Source: Timaviella obliquedivisa GSE-PSE-MK23-08B (GTDB lineage: Bacteria; Cyanobacteriota; Cyanobacteriia; Elainellales; Elainellaceae). Taken from it: 64,000 nucleotides of DNA. Numbering within the stretch: the stretch's first letter is position 1; each line of letters begins with the position of its first letter. This document shows positions 24,717 to 34,954 of the stretch, piece after piece. The position numbers were made by a program, and so were the translations under genes. Location of the stretch: assembly GCA_019358855.1 (NCBI GenBank), contig JAHHII010000003.1:434001-498000 (forward strand). Direction: 5' to 3'. The notes beneath the pieces were generated by a model. That model ran no database searches. It saw only the letters and a list, made by a program, of their open reading frames with translations, and was not told the DNA's origin.

Positions 24717-25413
24717 AGAGGGTGCTATCTGCCCGCAACTGAAGTCCTAGTTTGGGCTGATCGGTAACGATCGCCTCTACGCGCTCATTCTTCAAAAGTT
24801 TCTGCATCGTCTCAGCATCATTCACTGTCCAGACCCAAAACGGCATCTGTGCTGGAATAATTTTGCTTAGCACTAGTGAATCTACAATTTGCCAACTAGG
24901 TGCCACAAAGGCTACGCCCATTGCCTGAAGATACTGACCTAAAAATTCTTCTTCTGCTAGATCCAATAATGCTTGATGATCTATTAAAAATCCGATAGAA
25001 ACTTTCAAAGAACTGCTCTCTTTAACGGCTCGAATGACACCTAGATAAAAAGATGTAATCACAAACTCATGCCCCGAAAGGTGACGCTGGAGTTGTTGTA
25101 CCACTTCTGCTTCATACCCTGGTTCTTTAATCTCGACATCTAGCCCAATTCGCCCTTTACAGCAAGTGATCGCTTCTTCGAGGGTTGGCACATCCGAATC
25201 AAGGTAGTGAACTTCTGCGCATGTCAAAGCTTCAATGGGCTGCTGTTGAATCGCTGCATCGTGATGAATGATCAAAATGCCATCTTTGGTCGATCTGACA
25301 TCCAGTTCAACTAGATCGGCTTGTAGGGCGATCGCTTCCTCGAAAGCAGCAATGGTATTTTCACGCGCAAGGCTTGAGCCACCCCGATGGGCAATCATTA
25401 GCGGGACTTTCAT
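24715..25413 (-). CDS. glycerophosphodiester phosphodiesterase family protein
   Basis: 232 residues with the GDPD TIM-barrel motifs: H-R-G-G-S-S (general acid-base His9), E-N-T-I-A-A-F (Glu18), E-L-D-V-R-S-T-K-D-G (Glu/Asp metal ligands), I-I-H-H-D, and V-D-V-E-I-K-like G-L-D-V-E-I-K-E-P. The W-V-W-T-V-N-D and V-T-D-Q-P endings are typical. No signal peptide, so cytoplasmic, of the UgpQ kind: it releases glycerol-3-phosphate from deacylated phospholipids. Confidence 0.92.
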   Translation of the reverse strand: MKVPLMIAHRGGSSLARENTIAAFEEAIALQADLVELDVRSTKDGILIIHHDAAIQQQPIEALTCAEVHYLDSDVPTLEEAITCCKGRIGLDVEIKEPGYEAEVVQQLQRHLSGHEFVITSFYLGVIRAVKESSSLKVSIGFLIDHQALLDLAEEEFLGQYLQAMGVAFVAPSWQIVDSLVLSKIIPAQMPFWVWTVNDAETMQKLLKNERVEAIVTDQPKLGLQLRADSTL

Positions 25414-25429
25414 CGTCTTTCATCCAGTT

Positions 25430-25588
25430 TCATTTATTTTTGTCCAAGAGGGATAAAATAGGCTGAGCAAAAATTATAGATTGAGTGCGATCGCGTAAAT
25501 CTAATCGCCCCAGCAAATTCCTAACATGATTTTTGCTCGTTCCTTCAGAAATATTGTCAGGGTGTCTGGCGTTCCAATCTTGAACCAT
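25430..25588 (-). pseudogene. remnant of a LuxR/NarL-type response-regulator DNA-binding domain
   Basis: The minus strand of this otherwise empty gap reads, in one frame, N-I-S-E-G-T-S-K-N-H-V-R-N-L-L-G-R-L-D-L-R-D-R-T-Q. This is the recognition helix and following helix of NarL-type regulators (canonical I-S-E-G-T-V-K-N-H-V-x-x-I-L-x-R-L-x-L-R-D-R-T-Q). Upstream in the same frame is a TAA, and the receiver domain and first half of the HTH are gone. The ORF ends at TGA (25430-25432). It is a vestige, not a functional gene. I see nothing else convincing in 25589-25747. Confidence 0.75.
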
Positions 25589-25747
25589 GGCAACGGAATA
25601 ACCCCATTAATCAAAGATTAGAGCAAGGCTATGAAATAGATACAAATGCTGCGATCGCTCATCTTTTAATAGGGATGCTTGGCATCCTAATGTGAATGTG
25701 GAGCAGGTACAGCATTAGACTAGGCAAAGTAGAAATTTATCAATGCC

Positions 25748-27241
25748 ATGCCGTCCATTGTTCCTAAAACTCAAACAGTAAAACACTTTAGCCCCCTCCA
25801 AACCTGGTTCTGGTTGGGTATGGCTGGAGTGCTTTTTATTTCCCTTGCGCTGCGATTTTGGGGGCTGGAGCGTTTTAATGCTCTGGTTTTTGATGAGGTT
25901 TACTATGCCAAATTTGCTAGTAATTTTCTCAAGCGAGAAAACATTTTTACCGGACATCCTCCACTTAGCAGTTACATCATTGCCTTTGGCATTTGGGCAA
26001 GCGAGAAAATGCAGTGGGGTACTGTCAAAAATGAGTTGGCGGGCTTGCTGCTCTCTCCATTTAGCTATCGTTGGTTGAATGCATTAACGGGTGCCTTTAT
26101 CCCGTTATGGGTAGGGGCGATCGCCTATCAACTGACTCACCGCCATCGGTTTGCTCTCCTGGCTGCCCTCTTCATCGCTGCCGACGGACTTTTCCTCGTC
26201 GAGTCGCGCTATGCCCTCAATAATATTTACCTAATTACCTTCGGGTTGTTGGGGCAACTCTGTTTTCTGCTGGCACTACGGGCTCAATCTTGGCAACGCT
26301 GGGGCTGGCTGGCTGTGTCGGGGGCAGGTTTTGGAGCGGCAACAGCGATTAAATGGAACGGGCTAGGCTTTTTGCTCGGTGCCTATGGAGTTTGGGCGAT
26401 CGGTTGGATCTTGCATTGGTTCGGCTCATTTTGGAGAGCAAAGGAGAATGGCGATCGCCACGAGATTTCTAAAAAGGTTCGGTCTCTCGCCGACCCCTCT
26501 CCCTTAGAAAATCTCTCCCAAATTCATCTAGGACATGTCCTCATCAACTTCGCGTTGATCCCAGCCCTAATCTACTATATAAGCTGGATTCCCTACATTC
26601 AAATTGATCCTAGCACTGGGTTTTGGGATCTCCAGCGCCAGACCTTGGATTACCACGAACGAGTCGGCGGGCTGACTGCACACCCTTATTGCTCATATTG
26701 GTACACCTGGCCTCTCATGCTACGCCCGATCGCCTATTTTTATCAGATAGTCAAATCTCCCAGCACAGGTGCTCAGGTCATCTACGATGTTCATGCTATG
26801 GGTAACCCGTTTCTGTGGTGGCTGTCAACAGCAGCGATCGCGGTTTGTTTGGCGCTGATGGTGCAGCGATTTTGGCTAGGATTAATCGCATGGCAGAACG
26901 CTTCATCAAGCGCACTTAGAACTTTACCCCAGTTAGGCATAAGAGGTTGGGCAATCATTTATTTGCTCACCAACTGGGCAGCAAACTTGTTGCCTTGGGT
27001 GCGGGTCACTCGCTGCTTATTCCTGTACCACTACATGGAATCCTTGATTTTTGCGGTGTTGGCGATCGCTCTCCTCGTCGATCATTGGCTACAAAGCTCT
27101 CAAAGCTGGCGCAACATGACGGCAACAACAGTCATTTGTCTGATTCTGATCGCCTTCATTTTTTGGATGCCGCTTTACTTAGGGCTACCGCTCTCACCGA
27201 TGGAAATTCAAATTCGTCGCTGGCTGACTTCATGGGTATGA
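25748..27241 (+). CDS. dolichyl-phosphate-mannose-protein mannosyltransferase-like (PMT / GT39)
   Basis: 497 residues, GT-C fold with about 10-11 membrane helices. The first loop holds F-D49-E50-V-Y-Y-A-K-F, the acidic catalytic pair of PMTs, followed by H-P-P-L and later A-L-F-I-A-A-D-G-L-F-L-V-E-S-R-Y, A-T-A-I-K-W-N-G and the C-terminal M-P-L-Y-L-G-L-P-L. It should transfer a sugar, probably mannose, from a polyprenyl-phosphate donor to proteins at the outer face of the membrane. The 6.6-8.2 kb gene is a more distant relative. It converges with trmB, overlapping by 34 bp. Confidence 0.88.
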   Translation: MPSIVPKTQTVKHFSPLQTWFWLGMAGVLFISLALRFWGLERFNALVFDEVYYAKFASNFLKRENIFTGHPPLSSYIIAFGIWASEKMQWGTVKNELAGLLLSPFSYRWLNALTGAFIPLWVGAIAYQLTHRHRFALLAALFIAADGLFLVESRYALNNIYLITFGLLGQLCFLLALRAQSWQRWGWLAVSGAGFGAATAIKWNGLGFLLGAYGVWAIGWILHWFGSFWRAKENGDRHEISKKVRSLADPSPLENLSQIHLGHVLINFALIPALIYYISWIPYIQIDPSTGFWDLQRQTLDYHERVGGLTAHPYCSYWYTWPLMLRPIAYFYQIVKSPSTGAQVIYDVHAMGNPFLWWLSTAAIAVCLALMVQRFWLGLIAWQNASSSALRTLPQLGIRGWAIIYLLTNWAANLLPWVRVTRCLFLYHYMESLIFAVLAIALLVDHWLQSSQSWRNMTATTVICLILIAFIFWMPLYLGLPLSPMEIQIRRWLTSWV

Positions 27242-27891
27242 CCTAATTCTGTTTGGAAATCAGCTATCTTTTCAAAGACTGCCCGATAAACAGGCTCTCC
27301 TTTATCTAAAGTGAATTGCTCGCGCTCGGTGGGCACAGGGAAGGGATTAGTCGCAAGCCAGGTTAACTCTGTACGAACGAAAGCAGGATGGGCTTGAAAG
27401 CGATCGCACATATCAACCTCCACGTCCTCCACATCCGACTGAAGCATCACCCTTCCTCCTGGAACCAAATATTGTGCCAATATTTCCACCACTTGCGGCT
27501 GCACAACCCGCCGCTTCTGGTGTCGTTTTTTAAACCAAGGATCAGGGAATTGGATGGTGGTGCAATGGAGCGCACTAGGCGGTAAAGACTCTAGTAACGG
27601 CTGCAAAGAATTGTTGGCATTGCAAAAAAGAAAATGCAAATTAGTCAAGCCTAATTCTGCCCGCACTGCATTTGCCTGATTCACCAGCGTTTCCCGAATT
27701 TCTATTCCCAAAAAATTCCACTCTGGTTGCTGCTGTGCCATCACCAACATAAAGTTTCCCCGCGCACAGCCGATGTCTAAATGCAAGGGCTGCTGTTTGG
27801 CATAAACTTGAGTCCAATTTGGCGGAGCAACAGGCTGTTTATATTTCCCGCTTAAAGGATTAACGTGCTGACGAACCCGGACAATTGACAA
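27208..27891 (-). CDS. trmB: tRNA (guanine-N7-)-methyltransferase
   Basis: SAM-dependent enzyme that makes m7G46 in tRNA. 227 residues, with the SAM motif L-D-I-G-C-A-R-G-N-F-M, G-I-E-I-R-E-T-L, and the TrmB signature Q-F-P-D-P-W-F-K-K-R-H-Q-K-R-R-V-V-Q. The late T-E-R-E-Q-F-T-L-D-K-G-E-P-V-Y-R motif is also typical. Its 3' end overlaps the PMT-like gene on the other strand. Confidence 0.95.
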   Translation of the reverse strand: MSIVRVRQHVNPLSGKYKQPVAPPNWTQVYAKQQPLHLDIGCARGNFMLVMAQQQPEWNFLGIEIRETLVNQANAVRAELGLTNLHFLFCNANNSLQPLLESLPPSALHCTTIQFPDPWFKKRHQKRRVVQPQVVEILAQYLVPGGRVMLQSDVEDVEVDMCDRFQAHPAFVRTELTWLATNPFPVPTEREQFTLDKGEPVYRAVFEKIADFQTELGHTHEVSQRRI

Positions 27892-27994
27892 GGGAATGAC
27901 TCCTCAGGGATATCAAGTGAATCTTAAAAACGAATATTCTATACAAAGTGTACGGTAGAGGAAAAGGACGATCCCCAAATCCTGTTTTCGCCCT

Positions 27995-29098
27995 ATGAAC
28001 CTAAACTTCCGCTTTGCTATTATTAGCGATCTTCATGTTGCTCTTCCTCAAACCATTTGGGAACATCCTGAACGCTTTCACCTGGTTGAAGTCAGCATTC
28101 TGGCATTAGAATTTGTCCTGGCAAAACTCGAACAACTCAACCTCGACTTTCTGCTGATTCCGGGTGACCTGACGCAACACGGTGAACCGGAAAACCATCG
28201 TTGGCTAGCCGATCGCCTCTCAAAATTGCCCTATCCAGCCTACGTTATTCCTGGCAACCATGATCTAGTTGAACAATCTGCTACCGATCGCTCTATTGGA
28301 GCAGCAGAGTTTGCTGGATACTATCAAAAATTTGGTTATGCCGAAAACCGCCTCTACTATAGTCAAGCCCTTCTGCCAGGAGTACGGCTGATTGGATTAA
28401 ACTCCATTTTTTTTGACGATCAAGGTAAACAAATTAGCATGGGTCGCATTGATGCTGAACAACTGGATTGGCTGCGAAAGACGCTAGCAGATACAGTTGG
28501 CGAAATGGTTTTAGTGATGATTCATCATAATGTCGTAGAACATTTGCCAGGACAGATGCTCAGTCCTATGGGAAGACGCTATATGCTACAAAACGCCTCT
28601 GAGTTGCTGGAGATTCTTCAGCAGTCAGGCGTGCAGCTTCTATTCACAGGGCATTTACATATCCAAGATATTGCTCAGCATCAGGGGATCTCTGAAGTTA
28701 CGACGGGATCGCTCGTCAGCTATCCTCATCCGTACCGAATTTTGGAGCTTCGGCAAAATGAACAGGGCGATCGCCAACTTAAAGTTGAGTCGGGGCGGGT
28801 TACCCATCTGCCAGGCTGGGAGGATTTACAGCACTTTTCTAAAGAATGGATGGGCGATCGTTCTCAGCCCTTTATGACCAAGCTCCTCACCCAGCCACCG
28901 CTCAACCTTACGCCTGCCGCCGCCGCCAACCTAGTTCCAGATCTCAGATACTTTTGGGCAGCGATCGCCAATGGCGATTCCACCTTCAGCTTTCCTCAGT
29001 TTCCTGATCCCATCAATCAATATCTGGCTCGCTTTAGTGCGATCGATCAAGAGGGCAACCCTCGACTAATTGACAACTCCACTGTTATATTTCTATAG
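27995..29098 (+). CDS. calcineurin-like metallophosphoesterase
   Basis: 367 residues with all metallophosphoesterase motifs in order: I-I-S-D-L-H, P-G-D-L-T-Q-H-G-E, P-G-N-H-D-L, M-I-H-H-N, and T-G-H-L-H. This pattern resembles class III cyclic-nucleotide phosphodiesterases and related phosphohydrolases. The last about 110 residues are a family-specific tail without known motifs. No signal peptide. Substrate not predictable from sequence. It lies just upstream of the str operon in the same orientation but has its own 122-bp gap and the operon promoter after it. Confidence 0.88.
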   Translation: MNLNFRFAIISDLHVALPQTIWEHPERFHLVEVSILALEFVLAKLEQLNLDFLLIPGDLTQHGEPENHRWLADRLSKLPYPAYVIPGNHDLVEQSATDRSIGAAEFAGYYQKFGYAENRLYYSQALLPGVRLIGLNSIFFDDQGKQISMGRIDAEQLDWLRKTLADTVGEMVLVMIHHNVVEHLPGQMLSPMGRRYMLQNASELLEILQQSGVQLLFTGHLHIQDIAQHQGISEVTTGSLVSYPHPYRILELRQNEQGDRQLKVESGRVTHLPGWEDLQHFSKEWMGDRSQPFMTKLLTQPPLNLTPAAAANLVPDLRYFWAAIANGDSTFSFPQFPDPINQYLARFSAIDQEGNPRLIDNSTVIFL

Positions 29099-29134
29099 CT
29101 TGTTAGAATCGAGTCAACAGATCACAAACATAAA

Positions 29135-29164
29135 TTGACAGCGATCGCCTAAAGTCAGTATAGT
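29135..29164 (+). promoter_or_regulatory. sigma-70-type promoter of the str operon
   Basis: TTGACA (29135-29140), an 18-bp spacer containing a GCGATCGC site, and TATAGT (29159-29164), 57 bp before the rpsL ATG. The near-consensus boxes suit a strongly expressed ribosomal operon. Confidence 0.7.
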
Positions 29165-29220
29165 TATAGACTGTGAAAACCTAAGGTCACCCACGTAAAA
29201 GGCACAACTCGTCCCAGCCC

Positions 29221-29607
29221 ATGCCAACAATTCAACAGCTTATCCACAGCGAACGCCAAAAAACCATCAAGAAAACCAAATCCCCTGCGCTGAAGAGTTG
29301 CCCCCAGCGTCGCGGTGTTTGCACACGCGTCTATACTACCACCCCTAAAAAGCCTAACTCAGCCCTCCGTAAAGTTGCACGGGTGCGCTTGACCTCTGGC
29401 TTTGAAGTTACTGCCTACATTCCAGGAATTGGGCATAACTTACAAGAACACTCCGTCGTCATGATTCGTGGCGGTCGGGTCAAAGATTTGCCGGGTGTTC
29501 GTTACCACATTATTCGTGGAACCCTTGATACCGCTGGAGTCAAAGATCGTAAGCAAGGTCGCTCCAAGTACGGTGCAAAACGTCCGAAAGCTGCTGCTGC
29601 CAAATAG
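29221..29607 (+). CDS. rpsL: 30S ribosomal protein S12
   Basis: 128 residues, the decoding-centre protein of the small subunit and the classic target of streptomycin resistance. The sequence is almost family consensus: M-P-T-I-Q-Q-L-I start, [27 protein letters not shown], and [11 protein letters not shown]. The lysine in T-P-K-K-P-N is wild type. First gene of the str operon. Confidence 0.99.
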   Translation: MPTIQQLIHSERQKTIKKTKSPALKSCPQRRGVCTRVYTTTPKKPNSALRKVARVRLTSGFEVTAYIPGIGHNLQEHSVVMIRGGRVKDLPGVRYHIIRGTLDTAGVKDRKQGRSKYGAKRPKAAAAK

Positions 29608-29791
29608 CGTAGATAAGGCGCTCTCACCGCTTTATTCAAAAATTGGCTCCCTGCTTGCAACGCTACGGCTTAAGCCGTATGGGAAAGTAGGGACTTTATC
29701 TATGTAATCGTTCAAATGTCTGTTCTCAACTTCGATTGAGGCAGCGTAGCACTCAGTAGAAAATACTTTCAACGCCAAGGGTTAAATAATT

Positions 29792-30262
29792 ATGTCTCGT
29801 CGTACTAAAGTTCAAAAACGTCCAATTATTCCTGATCCCGTACATAATAGCCGTCTCGTCACAATGATGGTGTCCCGCCTGATGAAAAGTGGCAAGAAGT
29901 CACTGGCGTTTCGCCTGATCTATGACTCTTTTGAAATCATCAAAGAGCGCACAGGTTCAGACCCTTTGGAAGTGTTTGAACGCGCCGTCAAAAATGCTAC
30001 TCCCTTAGTTGAAGTCAAGGCTCGCCGTGTCGGTGGTGCAACCTATCAAGTTCCGATGGAAGTTCGTACCGATCGCGGCATTGCTCTGGCACTTCGTTGG
30101 TTGAGCCAGTTTTCGCGAGCACGCGCTGGGCGAACAATGGCAGGCAAACTAGCAAACGAATTCATGGATGCTGCTAATGAAACAGGCAGTGCCATTCGCA
30201 AACGTGAGGAAACTCATCGGATGGCAGAAGCAAACAAAGCATTTGCTCACTATCGCTACTAA
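29792..30262 (+). CDS. rpsG: 30S ribosomal protein S7
   Basis: 156 residues. Binds the 3' major domain of 16S rRNA and starts assembly of the head of the 30S subunit. The full family pattern is present (V-L-M-S-R-L-type block as [31 protein letters not shown]). The 184-bp gap from rpsL is longer than elsewhere in the operon and holds no clear terminator. Confidence 0.99.
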   Translation: MSRRTKVQKRPIIPDPVHNSRLVTMMVSRLMKSGKKSLAFRLIYDSFEIIKERTGSDPLEVFERAVKNATPLVEVKARRVGGATYQVPMEVRTDRGIALALRWLSQFSRARAGRTMAGKLANEFMDAANETGSAIRKREETHRMAEANKAFAHYRY

Positions 30263-30352
30263 TTCTTAAAGTCTCCACCCTAGATTGGGGTCAAACGTAT
30301 AAGATCGAGAAAGATGCGGCACTTTGCTGCATTGCTGAGTAAGGAGGTCACT

Positions 30353-32428
30353 GTGACACGCACTATCCCGATTGAACGGGTTCGGAATATTGGTATCGCT
30401 GCACATATTGATGCAGGCAAAACAACAACGACAGAAAGAATTCTGTTTTATTCCGGCGTGGTTCACAAAATTGGTGAAGTTCACGATGGTACTGCTGTAA
30501 CGGATTGGATGGAGCAAGAGCGTGAGAGAGGGATCACGATCACGGCGGCTGCCATTACCACCAGTTGGAACGATCACCGCATCAATATTATCGATACTCC
30601 GGGACATGTAGACTTCACGATCGAAGTTGAACGTTCTATGCGTGTATTAGATGGTGTAATTGCTGTGTTCTGTTCGGTGGGTGGCGTTCAGCCTCAATCT
30701 GAAACTGTTTGGAGGCAAGCCGATCGCTACAGCGTACCCCGGATTGTTTTCGTTAATAAGATGGATCGCACGGGCGCAAACTTTTACAAGGTGTATGGAC
30801 AAATTCGCGATCGCTTGCGCTCTAATGCAGTACCCATTCAGCTTCCTATTGGCAGCGAAGATACCTTTAAAGGCATCGTTGATCTAGTCAAGATGAAAGC
30901 TTACTTCTACAAAAACGACAGCGGCACTGATGTAGAAGAAACGGACATTCCTGCTGATATGGAAGATATTGCTCAGGAATATCGCCTAAAACTGATAGAA
31001 TCGGTTGCTGAAACTGAAGATGCGCTCACTGAAAAGTATCTAGAAGGGATCGAACTCACTGAGGCAGAGATTCGACTAGGGCTGCGAACTGGCACGATCG
31101 CCGGAACCATTGTCCCCATGGTCTGCGGCTCTGCTTTTAAGAACAAAGGTGTTCAGCTGCTGCTAGATGCTGTGGTGGATTACTTACCTTCACCTATCGA
31201 AGTCAAGCCAATTCAAGGCATTCTTCCTGATGGCACGACTGCGACTCGTCACGCCGATGATCATGAGCCGACTTCTGCTTTAGCATTCAAAATCATGGCA
31301 GACCCCTATGGTCGCTTGACCTTTGTTCGGGTCTACTCTGGGGTTTTGACTAAGGGTAGCTACGTCTACAATGCTTCCAAAGACAAGAAAGAACGAATTT
31401 CGCGCTTAATTATCTTGAAAGCAGACGATCGCCAAGAAGTAGATGAGCTTAGAGCCGGAGACCTAGGTGCAGCACTGGGACTGAAGGACACCTTCACAGG
31501 TGACACCCTTTGCGACGATACTAACCCGATTATTTTAGAATCCTTGTTTGTTCCTGAGCCTGTCATTTCGGTAGCGGTCGAACCCAAAACTAAGCAGGAC
31601 ATGGAAAAACTCTCCAAGGCGCTTCAGTCTCTATCAGAGGAAGATCCAACCTTTCGGGTGCATGTTGACTCAGAGACCAATCAGACTGTGATTGCGGGTA
31701 TGGGTGAACTGCACCTAGAGATCCTGGTGGATCGGATGAAGCGCGAGTTTAAGGTAGAAGCCAATGTTGGCGCACCTCAAGTGGCTTACCGCGAAACGGT
31801 TCGCAAATCTGTTCGGGCGGAAGGCAAATTTGTCCGTCAGAGCGGCGGTAAGGGACAGTATGGTCACGTCGTGATTGATCTAGAACCTGGGGAACCGGGA
31901 ACAGGCTTCGTCTTTGTCTCTAAAATCGTAGGCGGTGTTGTTCCCAAAGAATACATCGGTCCTGCGGAACAAGGGATGAAGGAAGCTTGCGAATCTGGTA
32001 TCCTAGCTGGTTATCCGGTGATCGATCTGAAAGCGACAATGGTAGATGGTTCGTTCCACGACGTTGATTCTTCAGAAATGGCGTTTAAGATTGCTGGCTC
32101 AATGGCCATCAAGCAAGCCGTAATGAAGGCATCACCTGTTCTATTGGAGCCTACTATGAAGGTTGAAGTTGAAGTTCCCGAAGACTTCATCGGCAACGTC
32201 ATCGGTGACCTTAACTCCCGTCGGGGACATATCGAAGGTCAAGACACCGAGCAAGGCATTGCCAAGGTTACAACTAAAGTACCTTTGGCAGAAATGTTCG
32301 GATATGCTACTGATATCCGGTCTAAGACTCAGGGTCGGGGCATATTTACAATGGAATTCAGTGCTTATGAGGAAGTTCCTCGTAACGTGGCTGAAACCAT
32401 CATCGCAAAGAACAAAGGGAACGCATAG
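30353..32428 (+). CDS. fusA: translation elongation factor G
   Basis: GTPase that drives ribosome translocation. G motifs: [23 protein letters not shown], followed by domains II-V with the usual G-M-G-E-L-H-L-E-I. The start is set at the GTG of 30353, giving [10 protein letters not shown] like other EF-Gs (691 residues), because a perfect AAGGAGGT lies at 30341-30348, 4 nt upstream. An ATG at 30314 would add 13 non-conserved residues and is rejected. Confidence 0.98.
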   Translation: MTRTIPIERVRNIGIAAHIDAGKTTTTERILFYSGVVHKIGEVHDGTAVTDWMEQERERGITITAAAITTSWNDHRINIIDTPGHVDFTIEVERSMRVLDGVIAVFCSVGGVQPQSETVWRQADRYSVPRIVFVNKMDRTGANFYKVYGQIRDRLRSNAVPIQLPIGSEDTFKGIVDLVKMKAYFYKNDSGTDVEETDIPADMEDIAQEYRLKLIESVAETEDALTEKYLEGIELTEAEIRLGLRTGTIAGTIVPMVCGSAFKNKGVQLLLDAVVDYLPSPIEVKPIQGILPDGTTATRHADDHEPTSALAFKIMADPYGRLTFVRVYSGVLTKGSYVYNASKDKKERISRLIILKADDRQEVDELRAGDLGAALGLKDTFTGDTLCDDTNPIILESLFVPEPVISVAVEPKTKQDMEKLSKALQSLSEEDPTFRVHVDSETNQTVIAGMGELHLEILVDRMKREFKVEANVGAPQVAYRETVRKSVRAEGKFVRQSGGKGQYGHVVIDLEPGEPGTGFVFVSKIVGGVVPKEYIGPAEQGMKEACESGILAGYPVIDLKATMVDGSFHDVDSSEMAFKIAGSMAIKQAVMKASPVLLEPTMKVEVEVPEDFIGNVIGDLNSRRGHIEGQDTEQGIAKVTTKVPLAEMFGYATDIRSKTQGRGIFTMEFSAYEEVPRNVAETIIAKNKGNA

Positions 32429-32455
32429 TTCAGTAAATGAGGAACGGATAGACAC

Positions 32456-33685
32456 ATGGCACGCGCAAAGTTTGAACGGACAAAACCCCACGTTAACATC
32501 GGCACTATTGGTCACGTTGACCATGGTAAAACAACCCTGACAGCCGCTATCACGATGACCCTGGCTGCTCTGGGACAGGCTCAAGCTCGTAAATATGACG
32601 AGATTGATGCTGCTCCCGAAGAGAAAGCACGGGGTATTACGATCAATACTGCCCACGTGGAGTATGAGACTGAAAATCGTCACTACGCCCATGTGGACTG
32701 TCCTGGACACGCTGACTATGTGAAAAACATGATCACCGGGGCGGCTCAAATGGACGGCGCAATTTTAGTGGTTGCTGCAACTGATGGTGCTATGCCTCAG
32801 ACCAAAGAACATATTCTGCTGGCAAAGCAGGTGGGTGTTCCTAGCATCGTCGTTTTCTTGAACAAAATTGATCAAGTGGATGACGAAGAATTACTGGAAT
32901 TGGTTGAGCTAGAGCTGCGCGAGTTGCTCAGTGACTACGATTTCCCAGGTGACGACCTGCCCATCATTCGCGGTTCAGGTCTGATGGCACTAGAAGCCGC
33001 TGTCAAGAATCCTAAGTTGGTTAAGGGTGATAACGAGTGGACTGACAAAATCTACGACTTGATGGAAGCTGTAGATAGCTTTATTCCCACTCCTGAGCGG
33101 GATATCGATAAGCCCTTCCTGATGGCGATCGAGGATGTCTTCACGATTACAGGTCGAGGTACCGTAGCAACGGGTCGGATTGAGCGGGGCAAGATCAAGA
33201 TCAACGAAGTGGTCGAAATCATCGGCATCAGAGATACGCGGGAAACTACCGTCACTGGAATTGAGATGTTTAAGAAGCAGCTCGAAGAAGGATTGGCAGG
33301 TGACAATGCGGGACTGTTGCTTCGCGGCATTAAGAAAGAAGACATTGAGCGTGGCATGGTGCTGGCTAAGAAAGGCTCGATCAAACCACACACTCAGTTT
33401 GAGGGTGAGGTGTATGTGCTTCAAGAAAAAGAAGGCGGACGTAAAACTCCTTTCTTCCCCGGTTATAAACCTCAGTTCTATGTCCGGACTACAGATGTAA
33501 CAGGTTCTATCGTTTCATTTACCGCAGATGACGGTAGCGCGGCTGAAATGGTGATGCCTGGCGATCGCATCAAAATGACGGTGGAGTTGATCAACGCGAT
33601 CGCCATTGAACAAGGGATGCGTTTCGCTATTCGGGAAGGCGGTCGTACCATTGGTGCGGGCGTTGTTTCCAAGATTCTCAAGTAG
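32456..33685 (+). CDS. tuf: translation elongation factor Tu
   Basis: GTPase that delivers aminoacyl-tRNA to the ribosome. 409 residues with [23 protein letters not shown] and domains II/III intact; the cyanobacterial-type insertion is present around the switch-distal helix region ([16 protein letters not shown]). It follows fusA after 27 bp in the same operon. Confidence 0.99.
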   Translation: MARAKFERTKPHVNIGTIGHVDHGKTTLTAAITMTLAALGQAQARKYDEIDAAPEEKARGITINTAHVEYETENRHYAHVDCPGHADYVKNMITGAAQMDGAILVVAATDGAMPQTKEHILLAKQVGVPSIVVFLNKIDQVDDEELLELVELELRELLSDYDFPGDDLPIIRGSGLMALEAAVKNPKLVKGDNEWTDKIYDLMEAVDSFIPTPERDIDKPFLMAIEDVFTITGRGTVATGRIERGKIKINEVVEIIGIRDTRETTVTGIEMFKKQLEEGLAGDNAGLLLRGIKKEDIERGMVLAKKGSIKPHTQFEGEVYVLQEKEGGRKTPFFPGYKPQFYVRTTDVTGSIVSFTADDGSAAEMVMPGDRIKMTVELINAIAIEQGMRFAIREGGRTIGAGVVSKILK

Positions 33686-33697
33686 GCAATTCTAAAC

Positions 33698-33730
33698 AAT
33701 CATCAGCAGTTTAATCGGCTGCTGATGATT
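33698..33730 (+). terminator. hairpin between tuf and rpsJ
   Basis: A perfect 12-bp stem, AATCATCAGCAG (33698-33709) with CTGCTGATGATT (33719-33730), is followed by CGTTCTTTTC. With a weak T run it probably attenuates rather than ends transcription before rpsJ, or marks RNA processing. Confidence 0.6.
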
Positions 33731-33779
33731 CGTTCTTTTCTGAACCTCGACAATTCAAATTCATCATTCAGTAACTCCA

Positions 33780-34097
33780 ATGGCAGCTATCCAACAGCAA
33801 AAAATTCGTATCCGCCTCAAAGCTTTTGATCAACGCATCCTCGACACATCCTGCGAGAAGATTGTCGATACTGCTAATCGCACTAACGCTACAGCGATCG
33901 GACCTATTCCGCTTCCAACTCGTCGCCGAATTTACTGCGTGCTCCGTTCTCCTCACGTTGACAAAGACTCTCGTGAGCATTTCGAGACTCGCACTCACCG
34001 CCGCATTATCGACATTTATCAGCCTTCTTCTAAAACGATTGATGCGTTGATGAAACTAGATTTGCCCGCTGGTGTTGATATTGAAGTGAAGCTTTAA
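33780..34097 (+). CDS. rpsJ: 30S ribosomal protein S10
   Basis: 105 residues. Component of the 30S head; also works as NusE in antitermination. The whole family pattern is present ([34 protein letters not shown]). In cyanobacteria rpsJ is commonly the last gene of the str operon, as here; a strong terminator follows. Confidence 0.99.
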   Translation: MAAIQQQKIRIRLKAFDQRILDTSCEKIVDTANRTNATAIGPIPLPTRRRIYCVLRSPHVDKDSREHFETRTHRRIIDIYQPSSKTIDALMKLDLPAGVDIEVKL

Positions 34098-34159
34098 AGA
34101 TCTTCTATTAGAATCTGCGATCGCAACGTCCAGACTCTTTCGATCGATACGTTAAACTT

Positions 34160-34199
34160 AAAAGAGTAGAGTGTCATTCATTGACATCTACTCTTTTTT
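34160..34199 (+). terminator. terminator of the str operon
   Basis: AAAAGAGTAGA plus TGTCA (34160-34176) pair with TGACA plus TCTACTCTTTT (34182-34197) across one bulged G, followed by T residues. A strong Rho-independent terminator 60 bp after rpsJ. Confidence 0.9.
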
Positions 34200-34276
34200 A
34201 ATACTCGATCGAAAATAAATCCTCAAAAAACATAGTTCTATCCTCCTTCAAGTCCTTTAAGCCGATCAGAGTTGCG

Positions 34277-34954
34277 ATGACATTTTCTCAATCAGTTGCA
34301 GTCCGCGAACTTCCGTTATTCCCGCTTTCCGAGCTAGTTTTGTTCCCAGGTCGGCAGCTTCCTCTTCATATTTTCGAGTTTCGTTACCGAATTATGATGA
34401 ATACCATTTTACAAAGCGATGGTCGCTTTGGCATCTTGATGGTTGATCCCACTGACGGTAAAGTGGCAAACGTGGGCTGCTGCGCCGAGGTAATTCAACA
34501 TCAACGTCTACCCGACGATCGCCTTAAAGTGATGGCAGTTGGACAACAAAGATTCCGGGTTTTAGAGTATGTTCGAGATAAGCCTTACTACGTGGGCTTA
34601 GTCGAGTGGATTGAGGATTTGCCAACTGACCAAAACCTGCAATCGCTGGCTACCGAGGTCGATCAACTTCTTCATGATGTCGTTCGCCTTTCCGGTAAGC
34701 TGACTGGACAAGAAATTGAACTTCCCGACGACATTCCAACCCTACCTTTGGAGCTTTCGTACTGGGTTGCTGGTAATCTTCATGGGGTTGCCCATGAACA
34801 GCAAGCCCTTTTAGAAATGCAAGATACCGTTGCTCGGCTAGAGCGAGAAAGCGAAATTCTGACTTCTACTCGTAATCATTTGGCGGCACGCACGGCCTTG
34901 AAAGATGTGCTGAGCGATGACGATGACGATGATTTGGATTTCCTAGATCGATGA
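34277..34954 (+). CDS. Lon substrate-binding (Lon-N) domain protein
   Basis: 225 residues similar to the N-terminal domain of Lon protease but with no ATPase or protease part: E-L-P-L-F-P-L-S-E-L-V-L-F-P-G-x-x-L-P-L-H-I-F-E-x-R-Y start, G-R-F-G-I-L-M-V-D, and G-x-x-R-F-R-V-L-E-Y. The C-terminal part is a long helix. It ends in an acidic run (D-D-D-D-D-L-D-F-L-D). Such stand-alone proteins are common in cyanobacteria and plastids; role unknown, possibly an adaptor or chaperone. Overlaps pheA tail-to-tail by 12 bp. Confidence 0.88.
   Translation: MTFSQSVAVRELPLFPLSELVLFPGRQLPLHIFEFRYRIMMNTILQSDGRFGILMVDPTDGKVANVGCCAEVIQHQRLPDDRLKVMAVGQQRFRVLEYVRDKPYYVGLVEWIEDLPTDQNLQSLATEVDQLLHDVVRLSGKLTGQEIELPDDIPTLPLELSYWVAGNLHGVAHEQQALLEMQDTVARLERESEILTSTRNHLAARTALKDVLSDDDDDDLDFLDR

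Noticed and set aside
30314-30352. Upstream ATG start for fusA
   Set aside because: Adds 13 residues absent from EF-G; the GTG at 30353 has a perfect AAGGAGGT just upstream.
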